Assembly (NCBI GenBank): GCA_947650285.1
Contig: CANTFL010001256.1
Span: forward strand, 372,001-436,000
Direction: 5' to 3'
Source: Hyaloperonospora brassicae
Lineage: Eukaryota > Oomycota > Peronosporomycetes > Peronosporales > Peronosporaceae
Length of the DNA: 64,000 nt
In this document: piece by piece, positions 1 through 10,412 of the stretch
How positions within the stretch are numbered: position 1 is the first letter of the stretch
Layout: each line of letters begins with the position of its first letter
Made by a program: the position numbers and the translations under genes
Notes under the pieces: model-generated
Database searches by the model: none
Told to the model about the DNA's origin: nothing
Seen by the model: only the letters and a program-made list of their open reading frames with translations

Positions 1-244
1 CGAATACCGCGATGACGACTTCTTCACTTGCAGCTTGCTTTTCATGACGCGCAGCTGCTTGCGCACACTTCGACGTGCCTCGCGTCCCGTGCACTTGTGG
101 CGCCCACGACTTCTTGTTCTTCCTGCAAGCGCCGCAATCATCTTGCGCTCCTCAATTGTCATCGCGAGTTCCCACTTCTACCTCTGCTAGTGGCTCTGCC
201 ATCGCTTCTTCGGCTCAATATCGGACCACCATTGCGCGCTGTAG

Positions 245-463
245 TTAGACATTCTGAGTAACAGAAAGCGTGGAGATGTTGTTGACGCGTTGTGTGACGA
301 CCATTTTGTTTTCTCGCTGAAGTAGTAACTTGTATCCCTTTGTCTTCTCGCTCACACCAACGATGATGCCTATCTGTGAGCGCTGATGCAGCGATTTCTT
401 GCGCGGGACGCGATAGACGCTAAACGACGATCCAAGTGCTGCGTAAATCTGGTGCCTTGCCAT
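245..463 (-). pseudogene. Copia post-integrase region
   Basis: The translated piece contains RKKSLHQRSQIGIIVGVSE followed by TKGYKLL and VVVTQ-like residues (here MVVTQRVNNISTLS). In Copia polyproteins this basic R-K-x-x-L-x-x-R, G-x-x-V-G, KGY-x-L block links the integrase to the reverse transcriptase. It is open for 72 codons, and the reverse transcriptase would begin to the left of this window. Bases 1-244 hold no further identifiable domain. Confidence 0.75.
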
Positions 464-615
464 TCAGCACCTCAATAGGCGACGCTCTCTTTGCGTTCGC
501 TCGCGTCGGACTGCGATTTAGTATATGTACAGCGTACTACACCCCGTCCTCTAAAACCGCAATGGCAGCGCACACGCAAACATCATGCTGCGCGCAACGT
601 TCAAAACCGTCCGGT

Positions 616-867
616 TCATTCTCTCCGGTTTGCCGTTTGACGCTTGGTTGCGTGCTTCGGACACTTGGCGCGCGACACCCGTGCGTTTGCAAAACTAATC
701 GACGCTGGCGTACTCGCCACCGTCGTCCGTCCGTAGAACATGGACCTTGAACCCGAAGAGCTTTTCAAAATGAACTGAGAAACCTCAAATTGTTCCGCCG
801 CTGCGTCCTTTGTGCGCACGAGGAAAACGCGGAAGTAATTCGACTTATTGTCGATAAAGTTCACCAT
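616..867 (-). pseudogene. Copia integrase core fragment
   Basis: VNFIDNKSNYFRVFLVRTKD is the second beta-strand region of a Copia integrase core (family pattern: a D followed by YSR or its equivalent and a K-D helix). After about residue 35 the frame departs from the family pattern, so at least one further frameshift lies near 730-760. It follows the GAG-pre-integrase module and precedes the post-integrase piece at 245-463. Integrase would insert the cDNA copy; this copy is broken. Confidence 0.75.
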
Positions 868-1242
868 ATATCAATTGCCGAGGCGGTCCTGCGGCGTCAT
901 CGGGCCTTTGAGATCCGTGCGGATGACACCACCGATCCTGTCGATTGAATAGTAAGCACCGCTGTCCTTCTTGAGACTGTGCGTTGCGCGTCTGCTTGCC
1001 CTTGAGGCAAGACACGCACTCCATGCGCTTGTTGCTGGTAAGATGGATGCCTGACGCTGGATCGCGCGCCATGCGCCCGATTGTATCGAACGCGAGGTGG
1101 CTAAGTCGCTGGTGCCAGTGCAGCAGCGAGGCTTCGTGCGCCCCGTCGGCATCATCATTCGTCTCAAGTGCTTTGAGCGCGGACATGATCGCATCTTCAG
1201 CGCTGTGACTCCCGTGTGTCGCTGTCGTCTCAACGTCAGCAC
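845..1242 (-). pseudogene. Copia GAG-pre-integrase zinc-binding region
   Basis: The segment LHWHQRLSHLAFDTIGRMA followed by MECVSCLKGKQTR is the His-His-Cys-Cys module that precedes the integrase core in Copia elements (H and H of HQRLSH, then CVSC). It is read in the frame ending at 845; the overlapping frame ending at 871 carries the next piece (RIGGVIRTDLKGPMTP, the start of the integrase core). The switch between these two overlapping frames near 950-990 marks a frameshift. Confidence 0.8.
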
Positions 1243-1742
1243 GTTGCTGTCGATCGCGACGTCAAACGTGATGCACCGTCGCTGCGCCGCGCTAGTGCGC
1301 TTTTGCCGCCGTCGTAAACGAAAGCGAAGCCTTTACTCTCCAGCCTCCCGTATGAGACGATATTCTTCCCCAGCCGAGGCGCAAGATAAACTTCAGTCGG
1401 AGTCACACTCGTTTTAGCACCGTGCGCTAGTACCTCGAGTCGCACACTCCCGATACGCGTCATCCGCAGAGACTCACCATCTGTCATGGCGATCTCGTGG
1501 ACGCTGGGAGCCGGTTGGATCAGCAGCAACTCGTCGCTCACGAGGTGTCTGCTCGCGCCGCTGTCAAGAATCCAGTCGCCTCGATTAACGCCAATCGCAT
1601 TGTTCGCAGCGAGCATAAAACCGCCCGCGCAGGTCGAAGCCAGCCCGTTATCGCTAGCGGATCTCGCACGGGCCTCTTTCCTGCGTGAGTTCTTCTTCTT
1701 CTTCTTCTTTCTTCTTCTTCTTGCTCTTTTTCCTTTCGCCAC
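1236..1742 (-). pseudogene. Copia aspartic protease region
   Basis: This 168-codon open stretch begins in a very Lys/Arg-rich tract (a purine-rich run at about 1685-1730 on the minus strand) and then carries the retroviral-type protease core WILDSGASRHLVSD, in which DSGA is the catalytic motif. It is followed by the SVHEIAMTDGESL and GKNIVSYGRLESKGF segments typical of Copia polyproteins between protease and integrase. The catalytic Asp is present. It is in phase with the gag remnant upstream and loses phase at its end, where the GAG-pre-integrase part continues in another frame. Non-functional as part of a broken polyprotein. Confidence 0.85.
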
Positions 1743-2012
1743 GATCAGCGGACGTTTTCTCCGTGAGCGCTAGCACCTTGTTGCCAATTCCGATTTTGTT
1801 GCTTGTCTCATCATCAGATACAACTCTTGCATTGCATTCGGATACGACGTAAACCATCCTGCCGTATCGGAAACACGTTCGCGAATTATGAAGCTTCGCC
1901 TCAACATGCGTCGCAACGACCTCGCGACCGACCGCGCCGCTGCTGAGCTCAACGACTGCACAAAGAGTGCCAGCTCTTTAGCGTGGCGCAGATAGTCAGC
2001 CCGCGTCGGATC

Positions 2013-3032
2013 TTACTTCGCCCGCATGACGTTCATCAACTCCGGCGACGGGTGATGCACGATGTTGTCGAGTACGAGTGAGTTAATGCCACCGCGCGCA
2101 TCGCTGACGGCCACCATGTATAGAGATTGCTTGGCCCAGGTGCGTCGCGCTCCTTTTTTTGCCATCAACAGCTTCATGGCCTGGCTCGCCGTAATAGTGA
2201 TTTTAAACGTCAGGTGCAGCTGCTCCATGAAGTGCTCTAGTCTTGGCTGCTGTACTCACCAAGTGTTAACCTGTTTGTAGTATTAGCGCTCCGCAGTACC
2301 GTCCAATGAATGACCAAGGAGATCGACCTTCACATCCTCCGTCCACATGAAACCGCAAGACGCCTCAACGAGGCTCACATCGCGCATGAAAGTAAGTCCC
2401 CAGTCAAAAACAACACTACCGGGTCCTTTGTAAAGCTCCGTCCCATCAAACATGCGAATGTAGAGCTTTCGCTGGCTCGCCGTCGGCATCCCGTAGTTGC
2501 CAATAGCTGCTGCCATGTGCGTTGAAGATGGTGGCGCCTCTTGACGCGGCGCGGCCATGGGCTCGGCTGCTTGCGCCGGCGTGCGATGTTGAGCTGACTG
2601 CTGTTCGCGAGGCGGCGCGAGAGAGGCGAACATCAACTCGCCGTCATCTGGCCAGCGGGAGCCTGCACGATGCGCTGCTGGTTTCTCCTCCAGTACCTCA
2701 AAAGCTTCGATGGTCATGGGGCGTCCACGCATGTTCGCTTAAAGCTTGAAAGCAAACATGCCGCTCTCGACAGCTCCAAGCATCTGCTCATCTTCGTCCC
2801 GGACGCGCTGCGAAGACTCGAGCTTCGACAGGCAGTCGGTCACTGCGGTGAGGGCCGCGAGGATCTTGTCATCGGTCGCCTGGCCACTTTCGTGGGCGGG
2901 AGTCCCTTTGAGAACTGACGGCGTGTTCGCCGACAAGTGCACACGCGCTGGTGAACCACGCCCTGGCGCACCTAGCGCAACACCTCCTGGTGTCTTGAAA
3001 GTCATTTCGTTCGCTCCAACCATTAGGCTCAT
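2013..3032 (-). pseudogene. Copia gag (capsid-like) remnant
   Basis: The frame starts at an ATG at 3032 with a Met-Ser-Leu-Met-Val-Gly start and includes a segment ending in DNIVHHPSPELMNVM (about 2030-2100), which is shared in weaker form with another Copia gag relic at 25.2-25.3 kb. Gag would form the particle shell around element RNA. Three stops break the frame (2739, 2283, 2013), but the reading phase is unchanged across them, so decay is by point mutation. Identification rests on position upstream of the protease and similarity between the two relics in this window. It belongs to the Copia element that fills the left end of the window. Confidence 0.7.
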
Positions 3033-4070
3033 AACCTATTGGCAAGTATGCGTTGCAGTAGGAGGCAGTAGGTGAACGATAAGATTATGTATTGCTTCTT
3101 ACAAGTTCTCTCTCCTCTGCCGTGCTCCCCAAAGCCCTCTGCTCCAGTCATCTAACTCGCACGCATTCTGACTCTACCTGAATACAAACACTATTCTGCT
3201 TGTCACTCTGCGTCCACCATTTGCGCACAGCAAGTTTATGACATCATATCCCCAAATAAACATCAAGTCACTGGCCGACCACTCCGATCACCTATTCGTG
3301 CCCTCGCAACCATTTCCGACATTTCCAACATTTCCATCATTTTCAACAGTCGACGCCACGCTCAAGGATCTGTCATGGCTGCGAGATCAACGGCGTACGA
3401 CTTATACATTGAACGAAGCCGAAATTGCCATGATTTGACTCACCTTGACGAGGCAATGTCTTGGAAGACCCCGCAGACTGATATTGTCGTGTTCTCTTCC
3501 ACACCTGACATGGCGACCCAGTCTATGGCAAAGATACGGTTTTTCGGGTCCTTCTATCTATCACTTCTAAATGATTTTCCGTCCCTGGTCTATCGGGCGC
3601 TGGAACCTGGGTATTCAGTATCTTATTGAAACGAAGGTGCACCAATTTCATTCATTGCTTCTCACTTGTGCAGGTACATCGATCCAGCAGATCGATACAA
3701 GCATGGAAGGTGGGGTGCAACCAGTCCCGTCGATGGTGGCGTTCGATATAGCCGCGCCCTCGCACGGTAGGACTCCTGTCCATTTTGGCGCGCTTCCGAT
3801 GCTCACGCGGGTTGTCCACCTATGGGCCGGTCGTCGACGGTGGCGGCCACAATGAATGAAATTAAATTGCTTATCTCTTGGTGAAGCTATATTGATGGAA
3901 CAATACTTCTCGATCAACGAGGGCAAGGGGAGGACTTTTACGTGATATCGAAATTTTCACCATTGATCACGTGTAAGATATTCGATTTATTTGTGCGTTT
4001 TTTCCGACCAACGATTAGGCGATATTTCGGCTGAAGAGTAACAGTTTCCCGCTCTGAATTTGGGCGAAGC
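3033..4070. other. Intergenic stretch, Copia leader side to non-LTR element
   Basis: I see no supported gene. The left 200 bases are probably the leader and LTR of the Copia element, whose gag starts at 3032 on the minus strand. Near 3320-3345 there is a small cluster of repeated CATTTCC-like units. Short open frames at 3571-3855 (plus) and 3648-3926 (minus) overlap each other and show no recognised motif. Part of 3550-4070 may be upstream sequence of the non-LTR element that follows. Confidence 0.4.
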
Positions 4071-4075
4071 ACGAT

Positions 4076-5190
4076 CTGTCGTGCCCCATCCCTGAGTGTA
4101 TGGATGCTGGTCCAGCTCTGGCAAGACATTTCTTTTGGACATGCCCTAGCGCGCGTGGACACATGATATACCTCCTTGATCGGTGACGTTTGCTTGGTAC
4201 TTTCCAGGAGGATGACCTGCATGTCTGGGTATTTGAACTGGACCTCCCGGGGATTCCGCCCAATGCATGGGTTGTTGTCAAGCAATCTATGGACATAGAA
4301 GCAGATATACTAAAAGATCAGGCTGCGGTCCTTCCGGCAGCTCGAGAGCTGTTTGTTGTGTCATATCAACGACATTTTATGCCACCTGGATCGAGTGCCT
4401 CCGCCGCATGGAAGACTCGTCTCTATCACAAGAAGTTTACACAGCTAGTGCCAAGACGATCTTTTGCCGGTCGATTCGAAGGTTTTGTGGGTCAACCTAC
4501 CAGCGCGATAAGGGGGAGGAAGGGCAACTGTTTGCGCACGTACGGTCGGCCTTGGCTGATACTCTCCTCTGCTACAACGGACCTCTTTCGTTGCTTGTAC
4601 GGCCTATCGAACGATACACAGGAGCGCTATCACTCCTTTTTTCGATGGAGGATTCCGCGTACATCTAGGTCCAGGCGGATCTAGATCTGTAATTGTCCGT
4701 CTCCACGTCCCGACGCACGCTGCATGCGTTTTTTTCGGCATCGAACATGGCCTATGGCTCTGCCGATACCACTAACAATATAGCTGAATACTTGGATCTC
4801 ATCCAAGGTCTTCGGCAAGCAAAGACCAACGACTACTCACCCCTGCATGTCATCGGGGACAGTGCCCTTGTGCTTGCGCAACTCCAAAGACGAGCTCCTC
4901 CGCAGAAGCAGCACTTGGTGCGGTTATTCACTGAGGCAAGCGTCTAAGCTAACAATTTCAATGTCTTCTGCTGCGGACATCATTATCGCACTAGCAACAA
5001 AATGGCGGATCAACTTGCGAATATCGCCATGGAAACAGGAGCTTCGGTTCAACCGCACGCTACTTTCAACCCCGGTTTAGTTTAGGAGGCTACGGCCTTC
5101 CTTGATTCTAATGTCAATCATTGGTTGGAGACCTCTCAGGTCGAACAGCACTCACTACAGGGCCCCGGACTGACAACGAGGAACCTGATC
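4076..5190 (+). pseudogene. Non-LTR (LINE-like) retrotransposon 3' end with RNase H
   Basis: Two family signatures appear in order on the plus strand. At 4082-4180 a zinc-knuckle-like motif follows the pattern C-x4-C, then HFFWTCPSARGH, as found after the reverse transcriptase of many LINE elements. At about 4740-5060 an RNase H-like domain is readable: ADTTNNIAEYLDLIQGL, then HVIGDSALVLAQL (D of the active site in GDS), then after a frameshift near 4945 NKMADQLANIAM, the final His/Asn-rich helix region. Stops lie at about 4180 (in frame) and 4947. RNase H in the same polyprotein suggests an I- or L1-related clade. The reverse transcriptase itself is missing or unrecognisable upstream, consistent with 5' truncation. 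Confidence 0.7.
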
Positions 5191-6168
5191 ATCTCGAGAC
5201 AGGAGGCTGCGCGCAGGCTCTCTGCTGTCCGAGACCAAGTGCTACCTAGTACATAAAGTAGCAGTCACCCACATAACCTTGTTGCCGGTTGACAGGATAT
5301 AGCAGGTCGTACGCGTACCTAACTATACCTCACTTTCTCACTCACTCTGCATTTCCAGGTCTACAATGGTGCATGGCGAATTCTTGTCATATTTCCTGGC
5401 TGTCAAGAAGTCCCCTCGGCGCTTTGAAAAGCCAAGAGTTGTTGGTCCACGCGTACGTAAGCCAAAAGACTTTCTCATCCGGCATTGTCGCACGGGAGCA
5501 GAGAGGCAGTGGTCGTAAAAGCCTTACTACCTTTTCCTTCAGTGTGGTCAAATTACTTAAACTTAATGCTAAGCTCTCACGTTCGACCAAGTACCGTTGC
5601 AATGTGTCAGCTGGATCCGGTAGACCAGAAGCCGACCACGGTCGTTGCAGCTGCTAAAGGGTATATCCGACTGCCGTACGTCGAGATTGGTACAACAGTG
5701 CCGTCCGTTCGGCAAGTAATTATACTCCGGTGTGCGGAACATCCAGATCTCCTCGAAAGACCTAGGTTTGCCATGCCGATAAGTAACAGCTATCATTGCG
5801 CGAGGTGAGCCAAGTAATTGCATGTTTGACGCGCTGAGTCTTGCAAGCGTGACGCAGCGACAGTGAAAGAGAACGAGAGAGAGAGAGAGATCGCGGTGAA
5901 GACAAGACAAGATGTATTCTATCAAACAATCGTGTGCACATTAAGATACGCCAAAGCTTACGGCATAGCGCTCCGTGCTTGCAACTTGTCACTTGGTACG
6001 GACTCCAGTGCTCTCGTACCCTTCGATCAAGAAGAGGCTCTCTGCAGCTCCACAGAGCTCGGACGTTCCCTCCACGTCGTACTTGCGGTAACAAGTCCAA
6101 ACCGCATTCGCCAGCCACTGTTTCATGATGCTGTCTGTAGTCAGTCAGCGTTCGTTCCGCTGAGCTTC
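5191..6168. other. Intergenic stretch downstream of antiporter gene
   Basis: No gene is supported. The 3' side (5191-5260) may be the tail of the LINE-like element. A short GA run (about 5875-5891) is present. Overlapping short frames in both directions at 5289-5925 have no recognised domains. The region directly below 6169 should contain the 3' end of the antiporter transcript, but I cannot identify a polyadenylation signal with confidence. Confidence 0.3.
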
Positions 6169-9009
6169 TTAGTACTCCGTCCTTGCCGAGCCCGGCGTGC
6201 GCCTGCCCCGAGCGACCTGACCTCCTCGCACGCGACTGCCGCCCAATTGCATTGATGGTCGATGCACACTGAGCCGCGCGCCTTGGCCACGTGTCGAGTA
6301 CGGTCCATTCTGAGCGTCCACGATGATCTCGTCCGTATCGTCGTGTTCGTCGTGCATGACGAAGAAGTTGGACCGGTTCTTGTCGCGTCGAAACGGGTCG
6401 AACCCGGCGGCCGAAGACGTACCAAACATCGACACGCGCGACGGCGGCGGCGGTAGCGGCAGGTTCTCGCTCGTGAGCGCTTCGGCCAGTCGGTCATAGT
6501 CCACCGAGTGGTGACTTACCACATTGCGGCCCAAAGCCATGCGACGGCCGTCCAGACGCAAGTCGGTCAAATCGCCCCCGGCGCCCCCCAAGAAGTACGA
6601 CGCCGTGCTAAAGTCGCTGGTCGTACTGATCTCGTTCGAGAGCGCTTCGGCCAACTTGGCGTCGAGGAGCGCCATGCGCGTGGCAATGTTCGCCAATGCG
6701 ATCGACGGCTGGATCACCAGCACCCCAAGCGCCTTCATCTCTTTGCTGAACTTGCAGTCCGGCACGAACGCAATCATGCGCGGGTGCGACTCCCCGAGCA
6801 GCGACTTGAGCATCTGCACGTTCTCACGCGTGCGGTTCGAGTCGCCGGTGAAAATGAGCACGTCGGCCGCGGACATGGCCTGCGCACTGTCTCGGTCCTT
6901 GAGCGTGTTCTTGTACGAGATGAGGTCACCTTTGGCCGCGCGGTGCAGAATCGCTTCGTTCATCTTTTGCCACTTGCTCGTGCGTTCCTGGTCCAAGAGC
7001 GGCACGTTGACCCGCGCGCCGTAGAGCGAGAGCTCGAGCGCCACTTCAAACGCCACTTCGTCGTCGCCAATGACCACTGCGTTCTGCACCTTTGTGAACG
7101 GCAAAAGCGACCGCGGGTCGCCGTTGCATCGCTTCGTGCCCGACATGGAGATCCGACCCATGTCAAACAAACTCCCGCGCGCGAACCCGCCGGCCATACT
7201 GTTGGCAAAGCCGCCGCCGCCGCCGCACATACTGTGGCCGAGGCCGCCGCCGCCAACGTTTACTTTGCTGAAGCGGCCGGCCTGGAAACTCTTGTCCATG
7301 GGTTCCATCTCGTCTTTCGCCGCATCTTCGGGCTGTAGCATGCGGTCCTTCAGCGTCTCACCTGCGCGACTCAAGCCCATGGCGCACAGCACAGGCCCAA
7401 TGATCTGGTTCACGACGACGGCCGCCACGACCGTCGCAGCGAACTCCGAGGCCCAGGGCTCGTCGCTCATGGCCTTCACTTCGTTGGCCAGCCCCAAGGC
7501 GACACCGGCCTGGGGCGTCATGGTGAGCCACAGGTTGTTGTACTGCATGGGCGTGAGCTTGAGGATGTGGCGGCCGCCGAAGAAGCAGGCGAGGAAGATC
7601 GAGACGTACCGCAGGATGACGTACACGGTCATGAGCGGCACGGCGGCCAGCACCTGGTCGAGCTTCAGCGCAGCGCCCGTCATGACAAAGAACGGCAAGA
7701 ACATGTACGGCGCCGTCGTGTCGAGGATCGTGTGCATGTCGTGGCGAATGGGCTCGTAGTGCCCCGCGACGCACGAGGCGATCATGAGCACGAGCAGTGC
7801 TTCGAACTTGATCTCCCACGACAGCCCAAAGGCTACGGCCGTGGCTTCGGCCAGGACGGCCGTCGAGACGTAGAAGAGGTAGCCCATGGTGAGCCAAATG
7901 AAGCCCTTGAGGCCCAGCGCGGCTTGCGGGGACAAGAAGGCGTCGTCGTGGTGCCCGTTGCGAGGGTCGTCCCTGGCGCTCGGGTCCATGTTGGGGTTCG
8001 CCAACGCGCCTTTGTCCCCAGTGTGCTGGTTCAAGTATGCTGCGTCGTCGTGGTCGCTGTGCTCGTCATGGTGCGCTTCTCCGCCCGGGATCTTGAAGAT
8101 GAGGATCGTGAGGCCGCCCAGGAGCACGCCGACCAGGACGTTGGACGCGACGATGCCCATAATGTACATGAGGTTGAGGAACGACACGTTGAGCTTGGCG
8201 CAGTACGTGGAGCACACGATGCGGGCAATGGAGAACGAGATGAGCACGACGAACTCGGCGATCATCGTGGCGCCCAGCATGAGACTCGTGAACGGGCCGA
8301 CGCTGTTGAGCTCGATCTTGATGGCCATGACCGTGGCCGGCGAGCCGAGCACGGAGATGGAGCCGAACATGAGCGCAATGCCCACTTGGCAGAGCGTGCC
8401 CATCTCGCTGTAGAAGAAGAAGCTCTCGGTGAGCATAATGGCCGCGGGCATGATGGTCATGGACGTCATGTACAGGATGCCGAGCAGCGTCATGATGGCT
8501 TTGACTTGGGGCTGGAGCTCGGGCCAGTAGATCTCTTGCCCGGCTTGGAACGAAATGAACGAGAGCGCTAGGGCGCTGACGTAGCTCGCGAGGAGCGACA
8601 CCATGTCCTGCGTGATGAGGTTCGTGAGGAACGGGCCCGCGAGGATCCCGATGAAGAGGTAGCCGGTGATGAGCGGCAGCTTGAAGAGCCGGGGGAAGTA
8701 CAGCCCCAGCGGGTGCGCCGCCACGAGCACGACAATGAACGCGAGGACGTACTGCAGCGTGTCGATCGAGTTGCCCCACGAGTTGAACGGCACTGTTTTG
8801 TTCTTGTCGCCGCCGCCGCCGCCACTGAGGCGACGGACAACGTGCTGTTCGACGTCATTGTTATTGTCGTTGTCATTCCGAAGAACGGACGAAGCTAATG
8901 CAGCAGGCAAAGAGGTTGCGACAAAGACGGCAAGTAACAACAGCTTCGTGAGATGGGAGGACATGTGCGGACGCTTCGTATAGCAGCCACGAGCGACCGG
9001 GGGCGCCAT
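6169..9009 (-). CDS. CPA2-type sodium or potassium/proton antiporter with nucleotide-binding-like C-terminal domain
   Basis: A single uninterrupted frame of 946 codons. The first ATG is at 9009. A second ATG at 8962-8964 (residue 16) directly precedes a good signal peptide (MSSHLTKLLLLAVFVATSLP) and may be the true start. After a luminal, Asn/Asp- and Gly-rich loop, about ten to twelve hydrophobic segments span roughly residues 85-545, with family-like stretches GYLFIGILAGPF, SVLGSPATVMAIK and LWLTMTPQAGVALGLA, as in cation/proton exchangers of the CPA2 group. A His/Asp-rich loop interrupts the membrane domain near residues 310-340. Residues about 640-790 resemble a Rossmann-type RCK/TrkA-N domain (AVVIGDDEVAFEVALELSLYG), although the usual GxGxxG is not kept. 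The tail is Arg/Asp-rich. It should exchange Na+ or K+ for H+ across an endomembrane or the plasma membrane. It has strong third-position G+C, unlike its surroundings, and no visible intron. Confidence 0.9.
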   Translation of the reverse strand: MAPPVARGCYTKRPHMSSHLTKLLLLAVFVATSLPAALASSVLRNDNDNNNDVEQHVVRRLSGGGGGDKNKTVPFNSWGNSIDTLQYVLAFIVVLVAAHPLGLYFPRLFKLPLITGYLFIGILAGPFLTNLITQDMVSLLASYVSALALSFISFQAGQEIYWPELQPQVKAIMTLLGILYMTSMTIMPAAIMLTESFFFYSEMGTLCQVGIALMFGSISVLGSPATVMAIKIELNSVGPFTSLMLGATMIAEFVVLISFSIARIVCSTYCAKLNVSFLNLMYIMGIVASNVLVGVLLGGLTILIFKIPGGEAHHDEHSDHDDAAYLNQHTGDKGALANPNMDPSARDDPRNGHHDDAFLSPQAALGLKGFIWLTMGYLFYVSTAVLAEATAVAFGLSWEIKFEALLVLMIASCVAGHYEPIRHDMHTILDTTAPYMFLPFFVMTGAALKLDQVLAAVPLMTVYVILRYVSIFLACFFGGRHILKLTPMQYNNLWLTMTPQAGVALGLANEVKAMSDEPWASEFAATVVAAVVVNQIIGPVLCAMGLSRAGETLKDRMLQPEDAAKDEMEPMDKSFQAGRFSKVNVGGGGLGHSMCGGGGGFANSMAGGFARGSLFDMGRISMSGTKRCNGDPRSLLPFTKVQNAVVIGDDEVAFEVALELSLYGARVNVPLLDQERTSKWQKMNEAILHRAAKGDLISYKNTLKDRDSAQAMSAADVLIFTGDSNRTRENVQMLKSLLGESHPRMIAFVPDCKFSKEMKALGVLVIQPSIALANIATRMALLDAKLAEALSNEISTTSDFSTASYFLGGAGGDLTDLRLDGRRMALGRNVVSHHSVDYDRLAEALTSENLPLPPPPSRVSMFGTSSAAGFDPFRRDKNRSNFFVMHDEHDDTDEIIVDAQNGPYSTRGQGARLSVHRPSMQLGGSRVRGGQVARGRRTPGSARTEY

Positions 9010-9420
9010 CGCTTGTGTAGGTGCGGGATAGGAGTGGAGTGGAGTAGTGTCGGCACGCTACAGCAGCAGCAGCAGTAGCAATCGGTCGTGCGGGAGCGAC
9101 TTCGGTGAGGGAAATACCGGAATGAACGAAGTGCAGGGCACTGTCTCCGAGTCGCTCGGCGCTTGCAGTGGCGACTGTCGAGTGGACCAAGCGATCGTTC
9201 CCGCGTAAACATACTGTGCGCGCGTTGTGGCGGCGGCACAGAGGCTGGCCACTTGCCGTTTGCTCCGACGTGTGCGAGTGCTGACTCGCGCCAGGACGAG
9301 AGGGAGGCCACGTGACGGGCTGAAGGCCCAGATGGCACGGATAACCCCAACTCGAGTCGGTTGGACGGCTGTCACCATCCGGTTCAGGAAAACAAACGGT
9401 TTTTCATGGCGGCAATGCCT

Positions 9421-9551
<131 letters not shown>

Positions 9552-9849
9552 TTTCTCTGACCGAGTTGATGGACGACAGAGACAATGTGGGCACGAAGGG
9601 AAGAGGCACACTCGAACCGGTGGTCCACCTGCTTGCCGTGTCTACGGTTTTCGTGTAGTCGCTCGCTTGTTGTCGGGATGCAGTGCCACTCGAGCGCTTT
9701 GTAATGCTGCGAAAGACAGCGGACAAAGCAACTACGCGCTCCAGCCGCAGCATTGCAATGCAGCTCGGAAGATTGGGCTTTGATGGGCGGCAACGACAGG
9801 GGGGAGCAGGGAGGGGAGGGCACCGTGCGACACGATCGATTACGTACGC

Positions 9850-10412
9850 ACGTACGTGTTCGACAGCTTTGACAGCTTGTAACAGAGTCGCTATCTTCCA
9901 GTGTGTCGTTGAGGGCATCTTCGGATGCCGACGAGGGGTCGACAGCGTGCAAACTGTTCATCATGTCTTCCTGCTGTCAAGTCGTCATCGATGAGCTCGT
10001 CCTGTGTGCCACGTCCTCCTCTTCCATCCAACAGCCAGTTCCCGTGACAGCTCTCGTCGGACCGGCTGCGCACCGCCCATCGACCCTCTACCGTCGCTAG
10101 TTACGCAGACGATCTCTGGAAACGTAACTGTGCGGCAGCTGTCGAACGAGGACGACAGCGTCGCGTACGTTGTGCATGCGCAGCTGTTGCACCGGAATAC
10201 CCTAACGATGAGGACAATGGGCCACGAGCTTGAAGGTAAAGCAACAAGTGGACCGCCCCACAATTGACGAGCGCTGAAGATTCCACTGATCGGGATGACC
10301 TCGGCGAAGGCCCCACGTTCAGTGGACTGGCGGCGAAAGGATTGATAGACGGGTGGGGGGCGTCTATGGAGGCAGTGACGTCCCCTTGAGCGAGTTGTTC
10401 TATCCATTCCAT
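9850..10412 (-). other. Possible exons of an unidentified gene
   Basis: On the minus strand an ATG at 10412 opens a 103-codon frame (MEWIEQLAQGDVTASIDAPH at its start) with plausible coding composition. A second piece near 9964-9850 reads SLHAVDPSSASEDALNDTLE. Between them the frame is broken, and donor-like and acceptor-like sites are present, so a short-intron gene or its remnant is possible. Nothing in it is recognised, and it could equally be upstream transcript of the antiporter gene. I list it only as a candidate. Confidence 0.2.

Larger units (their letters stand above)
1..3032 (-). mobile_element. Degenerate Ty1/Copia retrotransposon, 5' part
   Basis: Reading the minus strand from 3032 down, the Copia order gag, protease, GAG-pre-integrase, integrase core, post-integrase is recognisable and runs off the left end of the window, so reverse transcriptase and the 3' LTR lie outside. 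From 3032 to 1236 one frame can be followed through at least four in-frame stops (near 2739, 2283, 2013 and 1770). Below about 1240 the homologous pieces alternate between frames, so there are several frameshifts. The element cannot make a polyprotein as it stands. Just upstream of the gag start (3033-3110, read on minus) is the expected leader; I could not fix the LTR edge because its partner is not in the window. Confidence 0.85.

Noticed and set aside
6508..8571. Open frames of 160-334 codons on the strand opposite the antiporter and in its other minus phases
   Set aside because: They are shadows of a G+C-rich coding sequence with strong third-position bias; the antiporter frame alone has recognisable domains.
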